The translations under genes were made by a program, and so were the position numbers. Source: Deltaproteobacteria bacterium (GTDB taxonomy: Bacteria > Desulfobacterota > Binatia > Binatales > Binataceae). Taken from it: a stretch of 6,253 bases of DNA. Shown piece after piece: positions 1-6,253 of this stretch; the first letter of the stretch is position 1, and each line of letters opens with the position of its first letter. The stretch lies in contig PMOH01000324.1 of assembly GCA_003161515.1 (NCBI GenBank), positions 1-6,253 of the forward strand, read 5' to 3'. A model generated the notes under the pieces. That model was given only the letters and a program-made list of their open reading frames with translations. It was not told the origin of the DNA and made no database searches.

Positions 1-1
1 G

Positions 2-2176
2 TACAACAAGAAACTCATCTACCTCGCGATGCGGCTGATCAACTGGTGCCCGCGATGCGAAACGGCGCTGTCCGATCTGGAAGTCGATCACACCGACGTC
101 AAAGGCAGCCTCTGGTACATCCGCTACCCGCTCGCCGACGGTAGCGGCTCGATCACGATCGCGACGACGCGGCCCGAGACGATGCTTGGCGACACCGCGG
201 TCGCCGTGAATCCCGACGACGAGCGCTACAAGTCGTATGTCGGCAAAACCCTTCGTCTGCCGCTGCTAGGTCGCGAGATACCGATCATTGCCGACGCCGC
301 GATCGATCGCGAATTCGGCACCGGCGCGCTGAAAGTCACGCCCGCGCACGACCCGGTCGACTTCGATTTGGGAAAGCGCCACACTCTCGAACAGATCTCG
401 ATCTTTGACGGCACCGCGCATATCAACGAAAACGGCGGGCCGTATCGAGGGATGTCGCGCGAGGACGCGCGCAAGGAAATCGTCAAGCATCTCGAAGCTG
501 CGGGACTCCTCGAAAAGATCGAGCCGCACCAGCACGCAGTGGGCACGTGCTCGCGATGCGACAGCGTCGTCGAGCCGATGCTCTCCGAGCAATGGTTTCT
601 CGCGATGCGCGCGATGGCCGATCGCGCGATCGAAGCGGTGCGCAAGGGCGATACAACCTTCCACCCGAAGCGATGGGAGAACGTGTTTTTCAATTGGCTC
701 GAGAACATCCACGACTGGTGTATCTCGCGCCAGCTTTGGTGGGGCCATCGGATTCCGGCCTACCGATGCGTCCGCTGCAACCATCTGATCGTCGCCGCCG
801 AACGTCCGTCGCGATGCCCCGAATGCGACGGCTCCGACATCGTGCAGGACGACGACGTGCTCGACACCTGGTTCAGTTCCGGCTTGTGGCCGATGTCCAC
901 GCTCGGATGGCCGGAAGAGACCGCGGACTTCGCGCGCTACTATCCGACCAGCCTGCTGCTCACGGGCTTCGACATAATTTTTTTCTGGGTCGCGCGCATG
1001 ATGATGTTCGGGCTCGAGTTCACCGACCAAGTCCCGTTCAAGGACGTTTATATCACGCCGCTGGTGCGCGACGCGCAGGGCAAGAAGATGAGCAAGACGA
1101 AGGGCAACGTCGTTGACCCGCTCGACTTGATGGAACAATACGGCGCCGACGCGGTTCGCTTCACGCTCGCGCAGTTGGCCGCGCAAGGCCGCGACGTAAT
1201 CCTGTCGCACGACCGATTTGCCGCATCGCGCAGTTTCGCCAACAAAATCTGGAACGCCGCCCGCTTCGTGATGAAGAAGCTCGATGGAGCGGCTCAGCCA
1301 TTGCCGAAGATTGAAATCGCAAAGCTGGGATTGGCCGAGCGATGGATCCTGTCGCGCCTCGACGACTCGATCCGCGAAGTGAGCGCGTCGATCGACGCAT
1401 ACGAATTCAACGTAGCCGCGATGAAGCTATACCAATTCATCTGGCACGAGTTCTGTGACTGGTACATCGAGCTGTCGAAGGAACCGCTCGATGCCGGCGG
1501 TGAGCGCCAAGCTGGCGCGCGATGGGTGCTTGTTGGCGTATTTGACGGGATGCTGCGCCTGCTGCACCCCTTCATGCCATTCGTGTCCGAAGAAATCTGG
1601 CAATTGATTCGCCCGTACATCGACGAGCCAAATCTCGCCGCACATCTGCCAGTCGCAAAGTATCCAGAACCGTTAGCGACGAATCCGCTATCGGCAGCGG
1701 AAGAACTCGCGATGAGTCATTGCATCGAGGCGACGGAAGCAATCAACTCGCTGCGTTCGCTACTCGGATGGCAGCCGGGGCAACGCGCCAGGGCATCGAT
1801 CAAGCGGGCCGGAATAGAGGGGCGTGAAGAAATCGACCTGTGGAGTCCTTATTCGATTACTCTCGCGAAATTGGCAGATCTCGATTACGACCCTGCCCCG
1901 AATGCTCGAGTAGTGTTCTCACAATTGGCGTGGGCAGATGTTGGAGTTGAGGCACCTGAAGGTTACGATTTCGACGTCGCGAAACAGAAGCTCCGAAAAG
2001 TTCTGGCGGAAACGGAGAAACACGCTGCTCAACACGCGGCACGCTTGGATGATCCCAAGTTCATATCCAAAGCAGATCCCGCGACCGTCGCGGAAGCCGG
2101 AGAGCGGTTGATACAACTCAAGAAAGAGCAGCGGATGCTCACTGAACAACTACAGCAACTCGGTGAGAGTGCATGA
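2..2176 (+). CDS. valS: Valyl-tRNA synthetase, 5'-truncated by window edge
   Basis: Class I aminoacyl-tRNA synthetase that charges tRNA-Val with valine in the cytoplasm and hydrolyses mischarged threonine. The frame is open from base 2, giving 724 residues (numbered here from base 2). The first ATG at 29 lies inside the conserved block LINWCPRCETALSDLEV, so it is not the true start. The HIGH motif and roughly the first 150-200 residues are upstream. Seen in order: the CP1 editing domain with TTRPET (55-60) and GTGALKVTPAHDP; four CxxC pairs (C16/C19, C183/C186, C256/C259, C272/C275) suggesting two zinc sites; DTWFSSGLWP; GFDIIFFWVARM; the catalytic lysine loop as KMSKT (362-366) rather than the usual KMSKS; the anticodon-binding helical domain starting at FANKIWNAARF; and a charged C-terminal coiled-coil arm ending in DDPKFISKADPATVAEAGERL. 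The length fits a family norm of about 880-950 residues. Identification is secure. Confidence 0.97.
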   Translation, partial: YNKKLIYLAMRLINWCPRCETALSDLEVDHTDVKGSLWYIRYPLADGSGSITIATTRPETMLGDTAVAVNPDDERYKSYVGKTLRLPLLGREIPIIADAAIDREFGTGALKVTPAHDPVDFDLGKRHTLEQISIFDGTAHINENGGPYRGMSREDARKEIVKHLEAAGLLEKIEPHQHAVGTCSRCDSVVEPMLSEQWFLAMRAMADRAIEAVRKGDTTFHPKRWENVFFNWLENIHDWCISRQLWWGHRIPAYRCVRCNHLIVAAERPSRCPECDGSDIVQDDDVLDTWFSSGLWPMSTLGWPEETADFARYYPTSLLLTGFDIIFFWVARMMMFGLEFTDQVPFKDVYITPLVRDAQGKKMSKTKGNVVDPLDLMEQYGADAVRFTLAQLAAQGRDVILSHDRFAASRSFANKIWNAARFVMKKLDGAAQPLPKIEIAKLGLAERWILSRLDDSIREVSASIDAYEFNVAAMKLYQFIWHEFCDWYIELSKEPLDAGGERQAGARWVLVGVFDGMLRLLHPFMPFVSEEIWQLIRPYIDEPNLAAHLPVAKYPEPLATNPLSAAEELAMSHCIEATEAINSLRSLLGWQPGQRARASIKRAGIEGREEIDLWSPYSITLAKLADLDYDPAPNARVVFSQLAWADVGVEAPEGYDFDVAKQKLRKVLAETEKHAAQHAARLDDPKFISKADPATVAEAGERLIQLKKEQRMLTEQLQQLGESA

Positions 2177-2183
2177 ACGCTCC

Positions 2184-2214
2184 GTGTCATTCTGAGCGCA
2201 GCGAAGAATCCCGG
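2184..2214 (+). repeat. SERSEE-type repeat, copy 1 (left arm of perfect inverted repeat)
   Basis: The core begins GTGTCATTCTGAGCGCAGCG and ends in GAAGAATCCCGG. It is an exact 31-base reverse complement of 2330-2360, with 115 bases between the arms. The core also carries a small internal hairpin, with ATTCT at 2189-2193 pairing with AGAAT at 2205-2209. It starts only 7 bases after the valS stop. The motif is familiar as a dispersed intergenic repeat often mis-annotated as tiny CHSERSEES proteins; that recognition is from memory, while the repeat structure is seen directly. Confidence 0.85.
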
Positions 2215-2329
2215 GTGCAATGCGGAGACAAGCACCCTCAACCATGGATTGATCGCTTTGCTCGAAACCACGCGCGGAACGCTTCGACTGATATTGGCAA
2301 GGTGTGGAGCGGCAAGCGTCGAGAAAGAT

Positions 2330-2360
2330 CCGGGATTCTTCGCTGCGCTCAGAATGACAC
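2330..2360 (-). repeat. SERSEE-type repeat, copy 2 (right arm, inverted)
   Basis: Perfect reverse complement of 2184-2214, so the two copies could form a long stem in RNA or a cruciform in DNA. Next to it on its inner side, bases 2319-2334 are an exact inverted match to 2423-2438 beside copy 3. On its outer side, bases 2355-2366 are an exact inverted match to 2390-2401. Copy 2 can therefore pair with either copy 1 or copy 3. Confidence 0.85.
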
Positions 2361-2396
2361 AAAAATAAGAGGCTTCGACGCGTCATCTGATTTTTG

Positions 2397-2428
2397 TGTC
2401 ATCCCGAGCGAAGCCGAGGGACCCCGGA
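2397..2428 (+). repeat. SERSEE-type repeat, copy 3 (diverged variant)
   Basis: The core begins TGTCATCCCGAGCGAAGCCG and continues GAGGGACCCCGGA. It has the same layout as copies 1 and 2, but the middle has changed from TTCTGAGCGCAGCGAAGAATC to the CCCGAGCGAAGCCGAGGGA type. It is in the same orientation as copy 1. It is followed by GATCTTTCTCGA, which also follows copy 2 when that copy is read on the minus strand. It ends about 74 bases before the proposed nadC start. Confidence 0.75.
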
Positions 2429-2501
2429 TCTTTCTCGATGCCGGCCGATGCACCCCCAACCACCGCGCGTCCACGGTGAACGCAGGAATATTCGAATAGT
2501 C

Positions 2502-3350
2502 GTGGAATTGTTCAAACAATTCGATCCCACCGACCTCATCAAGCGCGCGCTCGCCGAGGATATCGGGCAGGGCGATATCACCACTGCCGCGACCGTCGCG
2601 CCGGGTGCGATGGGCCGCGCGAGGATCACTGTCAAAGAACCGCGGATGATTCTCGCCGGCGGCATCCTGATTGAGCCCGTGATGCGCCAAGCCGGTGCGC
2701 AGCCGCGAATTGTCTCGCTCGCATCTGAAGGCGCTGATCTGAAAGCAGGCGACGTGCTCGCGGAAATCGAAGGCAAGCTCGCGGGATTGCTGATTGGCGA
2801 GCGCACTGCGCTCAACTTTGTGCAGCTTCTCTCCGGAATCGCGACCACGACGCGCGCGTTCGTCGACGCGGTCGCGGGCACTCGCGCGAAAATTATCGAC
2901 ACCCGCAAGACGCATCCGGGACTGCGCGTCGTCGAGAAGTACGCGGTCCGCGTGGGCGGCGGGCACAACCATCGTCTCGGTCTCGACAGCGGCGTGCTGA
3001 TCAAGGAAAACCACATCGCGGCGGCGGGCACGGTCACGAAGGCGATCGAGGGTGCTCGCCGAATCGCGCCGCATACGCTCAAAATCGAAATCGAATGCGA
3101 GACGCTCGCGCAAGTTGAAGAAGCACTTAAAGCCGGCGCCGACGCGATCCTGCTCGACAACATGACGCTCGACAACATCCGCAAGGCGCGCGCACTCGCT
3201 GGACCTAAAGTTCAGCTTGAAGTTTCCGGCGGTGTATCGCTCGACACCGTTCGCGCAATCGCGGAGGCGGGCGCCGATCTGATCTCTGTCGGTGCGCTGA
3301 CCCATTCGGCGCGATTTCTGGATATCAGCATGAGAATCGACGCGATCTGA
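2502..3350 (+). CDS. nadC: Nicotinate-nucleotide pyrophosphorylase (carboxylating)
   Basis: Quinolinate phosphoribosyltransferase: converts quinolinate and PRPP to nicotinate mononucleotide, CO2 and pyrophosphate in de novo NAD synthesis. From the GTG at 2502 it is 282 residues, the usual family length. Visible hallmarks are EDIGQGDITT near the N-terminus, GERTALNF (R101), the substrate-binding DTRKTHPGLR (133-142), GGGHNHR (152-158), IKENH (K168), EIE (E196/E198), LLDN (D219), EVSGG (240-244) and the phosphate-binding ISVGALTHS near the end. The frame stays open back to 2394, but that extension runs through a repeat and reads as repeat sequence, so the GTG start is preferred. A weak AGGA at 2484-2487 lies 14 bases upstream, which is long spacing; TTG at 2508 is a less likely alternative. 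Neither nadA nor nadB is in the window. Function is secure, the start less so. Confidence 0.96.
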   Translation: MELFKQFDPTDLIKRALAEDIGQGDITTAATVAPGAMGRARITVKEPRMILAGGILIEPVMRQAGAQPRIVSLASEGADLKAGDVLAEIEGKLAGLLIGERTALNFVQLLSGIATTTRAFVDAVAGTRAKIIDTRKTHPGLRVVEKYAVRVGGGHNHRLGLDSGVLIKENHIAAAGTVTKAIEGARRIAPHTLKIEIECETLAQVEEALKAGADAILLDNMTLDNIRKARALAGPKVQLEVSGGVSLDTVRAIAEAGADLISVGALTHSARFLDISMRIDAI

Positions 3351-3379
3351 TCGGCGGGCGCCGTGCGCGCCCGAGCCGA
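3351..3379 (+). other. Strong GC hairpin directly after nadC stop
   Basis: Bases 3351-3355 (TCGGC) pair with 3375-3379 (GCCGA), and 3356-3361 (GGGCGC) pair with 3367-3372 (GCGCCC). The loop is 5 bases (CGTGC), with a 2-base bulge (GA) on the right side: 11 base pairs in all, mostly G-C. It starts on the base after the nadC TGA. No U-tract follows, so it does not fit a canonical intrinsic terminator. It may stabilise the 3' end of nadC mRNA, mark a processing point, or reduce read-through into birA. The structure is seen; the role is inferred. Confidence 0.55.
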
Positions 3380-3407
3380 CACGCGAGGCGGATTCACTGA
3401 AAAAAAA

Positions 3408-4205
3408 ATGCCTCAGAATCCATATATCTCAATCGAACGAGGCGCGCCGGGTCGGATCGGCTGGCGAATCCATTATTTCGACGAAATCGACTCCACCCAG
3501 GAGGCCGCGCGCGAGCTGGCCGCGGCTGGCGCCGACCAAGGCACGTTAGTAATCGCCGAGCGCCAGACTGCAGGGCGGGGCAGGATGGGTCGCACCTGGC
3601 ATTCGCCGTCCGGGGTCAATCTCTACACGACGATAATCCTCCGCCCCCCGATTCCGCTGACCGATGTGCCGCGCCTGAGCCTCGTCGCCGGGATCGCTGC
3701 CGCCGAAGCGCTCGAGCGCCAGGCCCCTGGTATCGTCGCGCTCAAATGGCCCAACGACGTGTGGCTGCGCGGACGCAAGGCCGGCGGCATCATCGCCGAG
3801 GCGGTCACCGACGCGCGACAGAATCTCGACTGCGTGCTGCTCGGCATCGGCATCAATATCAATCTCGCCGCCGACGACATTCCCCCCGACCTCCGCGACA
3901 AGGCGACCTCGATGCGTATCGCGACCGGCCATGCATGCGACCGGATTGCTATCGCCGACTCGCTTTTTAATCTGCTCGACCTTCGCTATATGGAAACCCT
4001 GACGCGCGGCTTCGACGCGGTTCGCCCGGCATGGGAGCGTTTTTCGGCGCTGACCGGCCGCCGCATCGCGATCGTGGACGGCGACCGGCGTCAATCGGGC
4101 GTCGTGAAAGGAATCGACGCGACGGGTGCACTGCTGCTAGACATCGGAGACCGCGTCGAGCGGATTGTCGCCGGTGAGGTTAGTGTGGAGGGGGCATACG
4201 AGTAA
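3408..4205 (+). CDS. birA: Biotin--[biotin carboxyl-carrier protein] ligase, monofunctional
   Basis: Activates biotin with ATP to biotinyl-AMP and transfers it to the acceptor lysine of carboxylase carrier proteins. From ATG 3408 it is 265 residues. The catalytic domain shows DST (28-30), the adenylate-binding loop GRGRMGRTW (56-64), KWPND (113-117), RKAGGIIAE with likely catalytic K124, and GIGININ (146-152). An SH3-like C-terminal domain includes ALLLDIGDRVERIVAGEVSV. There is no N-terminal winged helix, so it is a class I enzyme without the DNA-binding repressor function of E. coli BirA. An in-frame GTG at 3363 would add 15 residues but falls inside the hairpin after nadC; ATG 3408 is preferred even though its only SD-like GAGG (3385-3388) is rather far away. 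It lies 57 bases after nadC, probably in the same transcript. The partner gene coaX, often next to birA, is not here. Confidence 0.95.
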   Translation: MPQNPYISIERGAPGRIGWRIHYFDEIDSTQEAARELAAAGADQGTLVIAERQTAGRGRMGRTWHSPSGVNLYTTIILRPPIPLTDVPRLSLVAGIAAAEALERQAPGIVALKWPNDVWLRGRKAGGIIAEAVTDARQNLDCVLLGIGININLAADDIPPDLRDKATSMRIATGHACDRIAIADSLFNLLDLRYMETLTRGFDAVRPAWERFSALTGRRIAIVDGDRRQSGVVKGIDATGALLLDIGDRVERIVAGEVSVEGAYE

Positions 4206-4298
4206 TACTTATGTAACGAACGCGAAATAATTGCATCGATCGGGGCATGGCGCTCTGAATTCGGCGCGGTCCCGGCGAGCAAGCTGAGAGGTGACTCC
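4206..4298. promoter_or_regulatory. birA to EF-G-like gene gap: RBS and weak promoter candidate
   Basis: This 93-base gap ends in a good Shine-Dalgarno sequence, GAGAGGTGA at 4286-4294, which decides the ATG at 4299. A TTGCAT (4231-4236) and TCTGAA (4254-4259) with 17-base spacing form a poor sigma-70-like pair; the -10 box matches only three of six consensus positions. I see no terminator hairpin with a U-tract after birA, so read-through from birA is possible. The RBS is well supported; the promoter is speculative. Confidence 0.4.
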
Positions 4299-6253
4299 AT
4301 GGCTGTGGAGGAAATCGGAAGGCTTCGGACAATCGCAATCGTGGGCCAGGGCGGGACCGGCAAGACGCAGGCCGCCGACGCGATGCTCTTCACTTCAGGC
4401 GCTTCGCCGCGGCTCGGGCGGCCCGACGACGGCTCGGCCGCGATGGACTTCGAGCCCGAGGAAACCAAGCACCATATTTCGATCAGCTCCGCGTTCAATC
4501 ATCTCAACTGGAAAAAGACCGAAGTAATTTTCGCCGACACGCCCGGCTACACCGCCTTTCTTCCCGAGACGCTCACGACTCTGCGCGCAGTTGACGGGGT
4601 CGTGATGCTGATAAGTCCCGGCGCTGATACCAAGGTCGAATCGGAAAAAATCTGGGCCGCGACCGAGGAGCTCAAGCTGCCGCGGATCGCGTTCGTCTCG
4701 CGGCTCGATCGCGAGCGCACCAGCTTCGACGCTGCGATGAAGGATCTCGAGAAAGTTCTCGGCGCGCGCGCGGTCGCGCTGACGATTCCGATTGGCGAGG
4801 AGCTCGGCTTCAAGGGCGTCGTCGATGTGCTCGCGATGAAGGCGCTCACCTACGCCGACACCAGCGGCAAATTCAAGGAAGAGGAACTGTCCGCCGACCT
4901 GAAGACCCAAGCGGAAGCGGCGCGTACCGCGTTGTTCGAGGCAGTCGCCGAGACCGACGACGCGCTGCTCGAAAAATATCTCGACAAGGGCACTCTCGAC
5001 GACGCCGAAGTTCGCGCCGCGCTGCATGCGGCCGTCGTCGATCGCAAGATCACGCCGGTCTTCTGTGGCTCGGGCGCGAAAAATATCGGCATCGGTCCAC
5101 TGCTCGACGCCGTCACGACCTATCTGCCCGCGCCCAACGAGCGTCCGCCGGTGGAATGCCAGAATCCCACGACGGGCGAGAGTGTGAGCCGTCCGGCCGA
5201 TCCGTCCGCGCCGTTCGCCGCGCTGGTGTTCAAGACGATCATCGATCCGTTCGCCGGCAAGCTTTCTATCTTCCGTATCATCTCGGGCCACGCCCAAAGC
5301 GACGGCTCGTTGCTCAACTCGACGCGTGAAACAAAGGAGCGCTTCGGTCAGTTGCTGCGGCTCGAAGGCAAAAAGCAGTCGCCGATCGCCAACGCGATCG
5401 CGGGCGAAATTGTCGCCGTCGCCAAGCTCAAGGACACCACCACCGGCGACACGCTGTGCGACGAGAAGGCGCCGGTGCTCGTGATGCCGCCGTTGACGCG
5501 TCCCCACGGCGTCATCTCTTTCGCGGTTCGGCCCAAGACCAAGAGCGACGAGGAAAAGTCGTCCGCCGCAATGCAAAAGCTGATCGAGGAGGACCTCGCG
5601 CTCGAGATGCATCGCGATCCGCAGACTCACGACATCATCCTCTCGGGCACCGGCCAGATGCATATCGAAATCACGGTCGAGAAGCTGCGCCGAAAATTCA
5701 ACGTCGACGTCGAACTGCAGGCGCCCAAGGTTCCTTACAAGGAAACAATCAAGGGACGCGCCGAGTCTCAGGGCAAATACAAGCGCCAGTCCGGCGGCCG
5801 CGGCCAATACGGCGATTGTTGGCTCAAGATCGAGCCGATGCCGCGCGGCAAGGGCTTCGAGTTCGTGGACAACATCGTCGGCGGCGTCATCCCGCGCAAC
5901 TTTATCCCGTCGGTCGAAAAGGGCGTGCGCAACACGCTGCCCGAGGGATTCCTGGCCGGCTACCCGATGGTGGACGTCAGGGTGACAGTGTTCGACGGCA
6001 GCTATCATGACGTCGATTCGTCGGACATGGCGTTTCAGATTGCGGCCTCGATGGGCTTCAAGGCATGCCTGGAAAAAGCCCGGCCGATCATCCTCGAACC
6101 GATCGTCGCGATCGAAGTCGCGTGTCCCGACGAATGCATGGGCGACGTGATTGGCGACCTGAACTCGCGCCGCGGCAAGGTTCTCGGCATGGACAGCAAG
6201 GGCAATGGCCAGGTGATCAAGGCGCAGGTGCCGATGTCGGAAGTGCTGAAGTA
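4299..6253 (+). CDS. Elongation factor G-like GTPase (EF-G2 type), 3'-truncated
   Basis: Translational GTPase with the EF-G domain order. 651 codons are present and the frame is still open at the edge, so about 35-50 residues of domain V are missing. The G domain has P-loop GQGGTGKT (16-23), switch I as HHISIS (58-63) where EF-G has RGITIT, DTPGY (80-84) where EF-G has DTPGH, G4 as SRLD (134-137) where EF-G has NKMD, and CGSGAKNIG near 256-264. Domains II-III follow, with GTGQMHIEI (from 450) and PKVPYKETIKG. Domain IV keeps SGGRGQYG (498-505) and YHDVDSSDMAFQIA (569-582), which in EF-G reach the decoding site. Domain V begins around EPIVAIEV. The GxGGxGKT loop and DTPGY are typical, as I recall, of the EF-G2/FusA2-like paralogue family, whose role is poorly defined; the main fusA is presumably elsewhere, beside rpsL/rpsG and tuf. 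The start is fixed by a strong RBS at 4286-4294. Confidence 0.93.
   Translation, partial: MAVEEIGRLRTIAIVGQGGTGKTQAADAMLFTSGASPRLGRPDDGSAAMDFEPEETKHHISISSAFNHLNWKKTEVIFADTPGYTAFLPETLTTLRAVDGVVMLISPGADTKVESEKIWAATEELKLPRIAFVSRLDRERTSFDAAMKDLEKVLGARAVALTIPIGEELGFKGVVDVLAMKALTYADTSGKFKEEELSADLKTQAEAARTALFEAVAETDDALLEKYLDKGTLDDAEVRAALHAAVVDRKITPVFCGSGAKNIGIGPLLDAVTTYLPAPNERPPVECQNPTTGESVSRPADPSAPFAALVFKTIIDPFAGKLSIFRIISGHAQSDGSLLNSTRETKERFGQLLRLEGKKQSPIANAIAGEIVAVAKLKDTTTGDTLCDEKAPVLVMPPLTRPHGVISFAVRPKTKSDEEKSSAAMQKLIEEDLALEMHRDPQTHDIILSGTGQMHIEITVEKLRRKFNVDVELQAPKVPYKETIKGRAESQGKYKRQSGGRGQYGDCWLKIEPMPRGKGFEFVDNIVGGVIPRNFIPSVEKGVRNTLPEGFLAGYPMVDVRVTVFDGSYHDVDSSDMAFQIAASMGFKACLEKARPIILEPIVAIEVACPDECMGDVIGDLNSRRGKVLGMDSKGNGQVIKAQVPMSEVLK

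Larger units (their letters stand above)
2319..2438. repeat. Imperfect inverted repeat joining copies 2 and 3
   Basis: Bases 2319-2366 and 2390-2438 are imperfect inverted copies about 48 bases long. The ends are exact: 16 bases (2319-2334 with 2423-2438) and 12 bases (2355-2366 with 2390-2401). The repeat core between them has diverged. The loop is 23 bases (2367-2389). The inner stem has an A-rich left side and T-rich right side, so it could act as a weak terminator-like hairpin on either strand, but no free U-tract follows it. Confidence 0.7.
2177..2501. other. Gene-free spacer filled with intergenic repeats
   Basis: This 325-base gap between valS and nadC holds no convincing gene. It contains three copies of a 'SERSEE'-type repeat core (2184-2214, 2330-2360 inverted, 2397-2428 diverged) with flanking blocks also shared between copies. 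The short open frames through it read CHSERSEES, HPERSRGTP or IPSEAEGPRIF, which are translations of the repeat and not protein-coding evidence. I see no canonical terminator with a U-tract after valS and no convincing sigma-70 promoter for nadC, although either role could be carried by the repeat palindromes. Confidence 0.8.

Noticed and set aside
29..31. ATG at 29 as the valS start
   Set aside because: The frame is open and conserved upstream of it, and the ATG lies within a conserved ValS block with the HIGH motif still missing, so the gene is cut by the window edge.
2184..2462. CRISPR array
   Set aside because: There are only three repeat cores, in mixed orientation, with unequal spacing and internal divergence and no cas genes nearby. 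They fit dispersed palindromic repeats.
2173..2499. Short + strand open frame starting in an ATGA overlap with the valS stop
   Set aside because: Its translation is the repeat motifs (CHSERSEES, IPSEAEGPRIF) and it has no coding character. It exists because the repeats lack stops in that frame.
2349..3305. Long minus-strand open frame opposite nadC
   Set aside because: It is a GC-rich shadow of nadC, whose conserved active-site motifs are all on the + strand; the antisense translation shows no recognisable family.
3351..3410. Intrinsic terminator after nadC
   Set aside because: The hairpin is strong but is followed by GC-rich sequence and then an A-run, not a U-tract on the + strand, so a canonical terminator is not supported.
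4395..6008. 537-residue minus-strand open frame opposite the EF-G-like gene
   Set aside because: Its composition is dominated by R, D, V and H repeats typical of antisense reading of GC-rich codons, while the + strand encodes clear EF-G domains throughout.
5456..6010. 184-residue + strand frame inside the EF-G-like gene
   Set aside because: It is an alternative frame of a well-conserved gene, rich in Arg and Ala with no recognisable motif.

Overview
The window is a GC-rich, gene-dense stretch of bacterial chromosome with every supported gene on the + strand. It carries housekeeping functions: protein synthesis, NAD synthesis and biotin attachment. The mix of strong G/C third positions, a bacterial-type valyl-tRNA synthetase, a monofunctional biotin ligase, an EF-G2-type GTPase and 'SERSEE'-type intergenic repeats suggests an uncultured soil or sediment lineage, for example Desulfobacterota/Binatota-like or Acidobacteria-like. 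That placement is inference only; no marker here fixes the phylum.

Layout. Bases 2-2176 are the 3' four-fifths of valS; the 5' end, including the HIGH motif, lies outside the window. A 325-base gene-free gap (2177-2501) is largely occupied by three copies of a palindrome-forming intergenic repeat. Two of them form a perfect 31-bp inverted repeat, and the third is a diverged variant. nadC (2502-3350, GTG start) follows. A strong G/C hairpin with no U-tract sits directly after the nadC stop, and birA begins at 3408. After a 93-base gap with a good ribosome binding site, an EF-G-like GTPase gene of the EF-G2 type starts at 4299 and runs off the right edge, missing only the end of domain V.

How the genes relate. 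nadC and birA are close and co-oriented, so they are probably co-transcribed: one makes the NAD precursor nicotinate mononucleotide, the other charges biotin onto carboxylase carrier proteins. valS and the EF-G-like gene both serve translation but are separated from the nadC-birA pair by gaps, so they may be separate transcription units. Nothing looks like a defence system, mobile-gene cargo or a new multi-gene system. The parts most worth a second look are the repeat cluster and the altered GTPase motifs of the EF-G-like protein.
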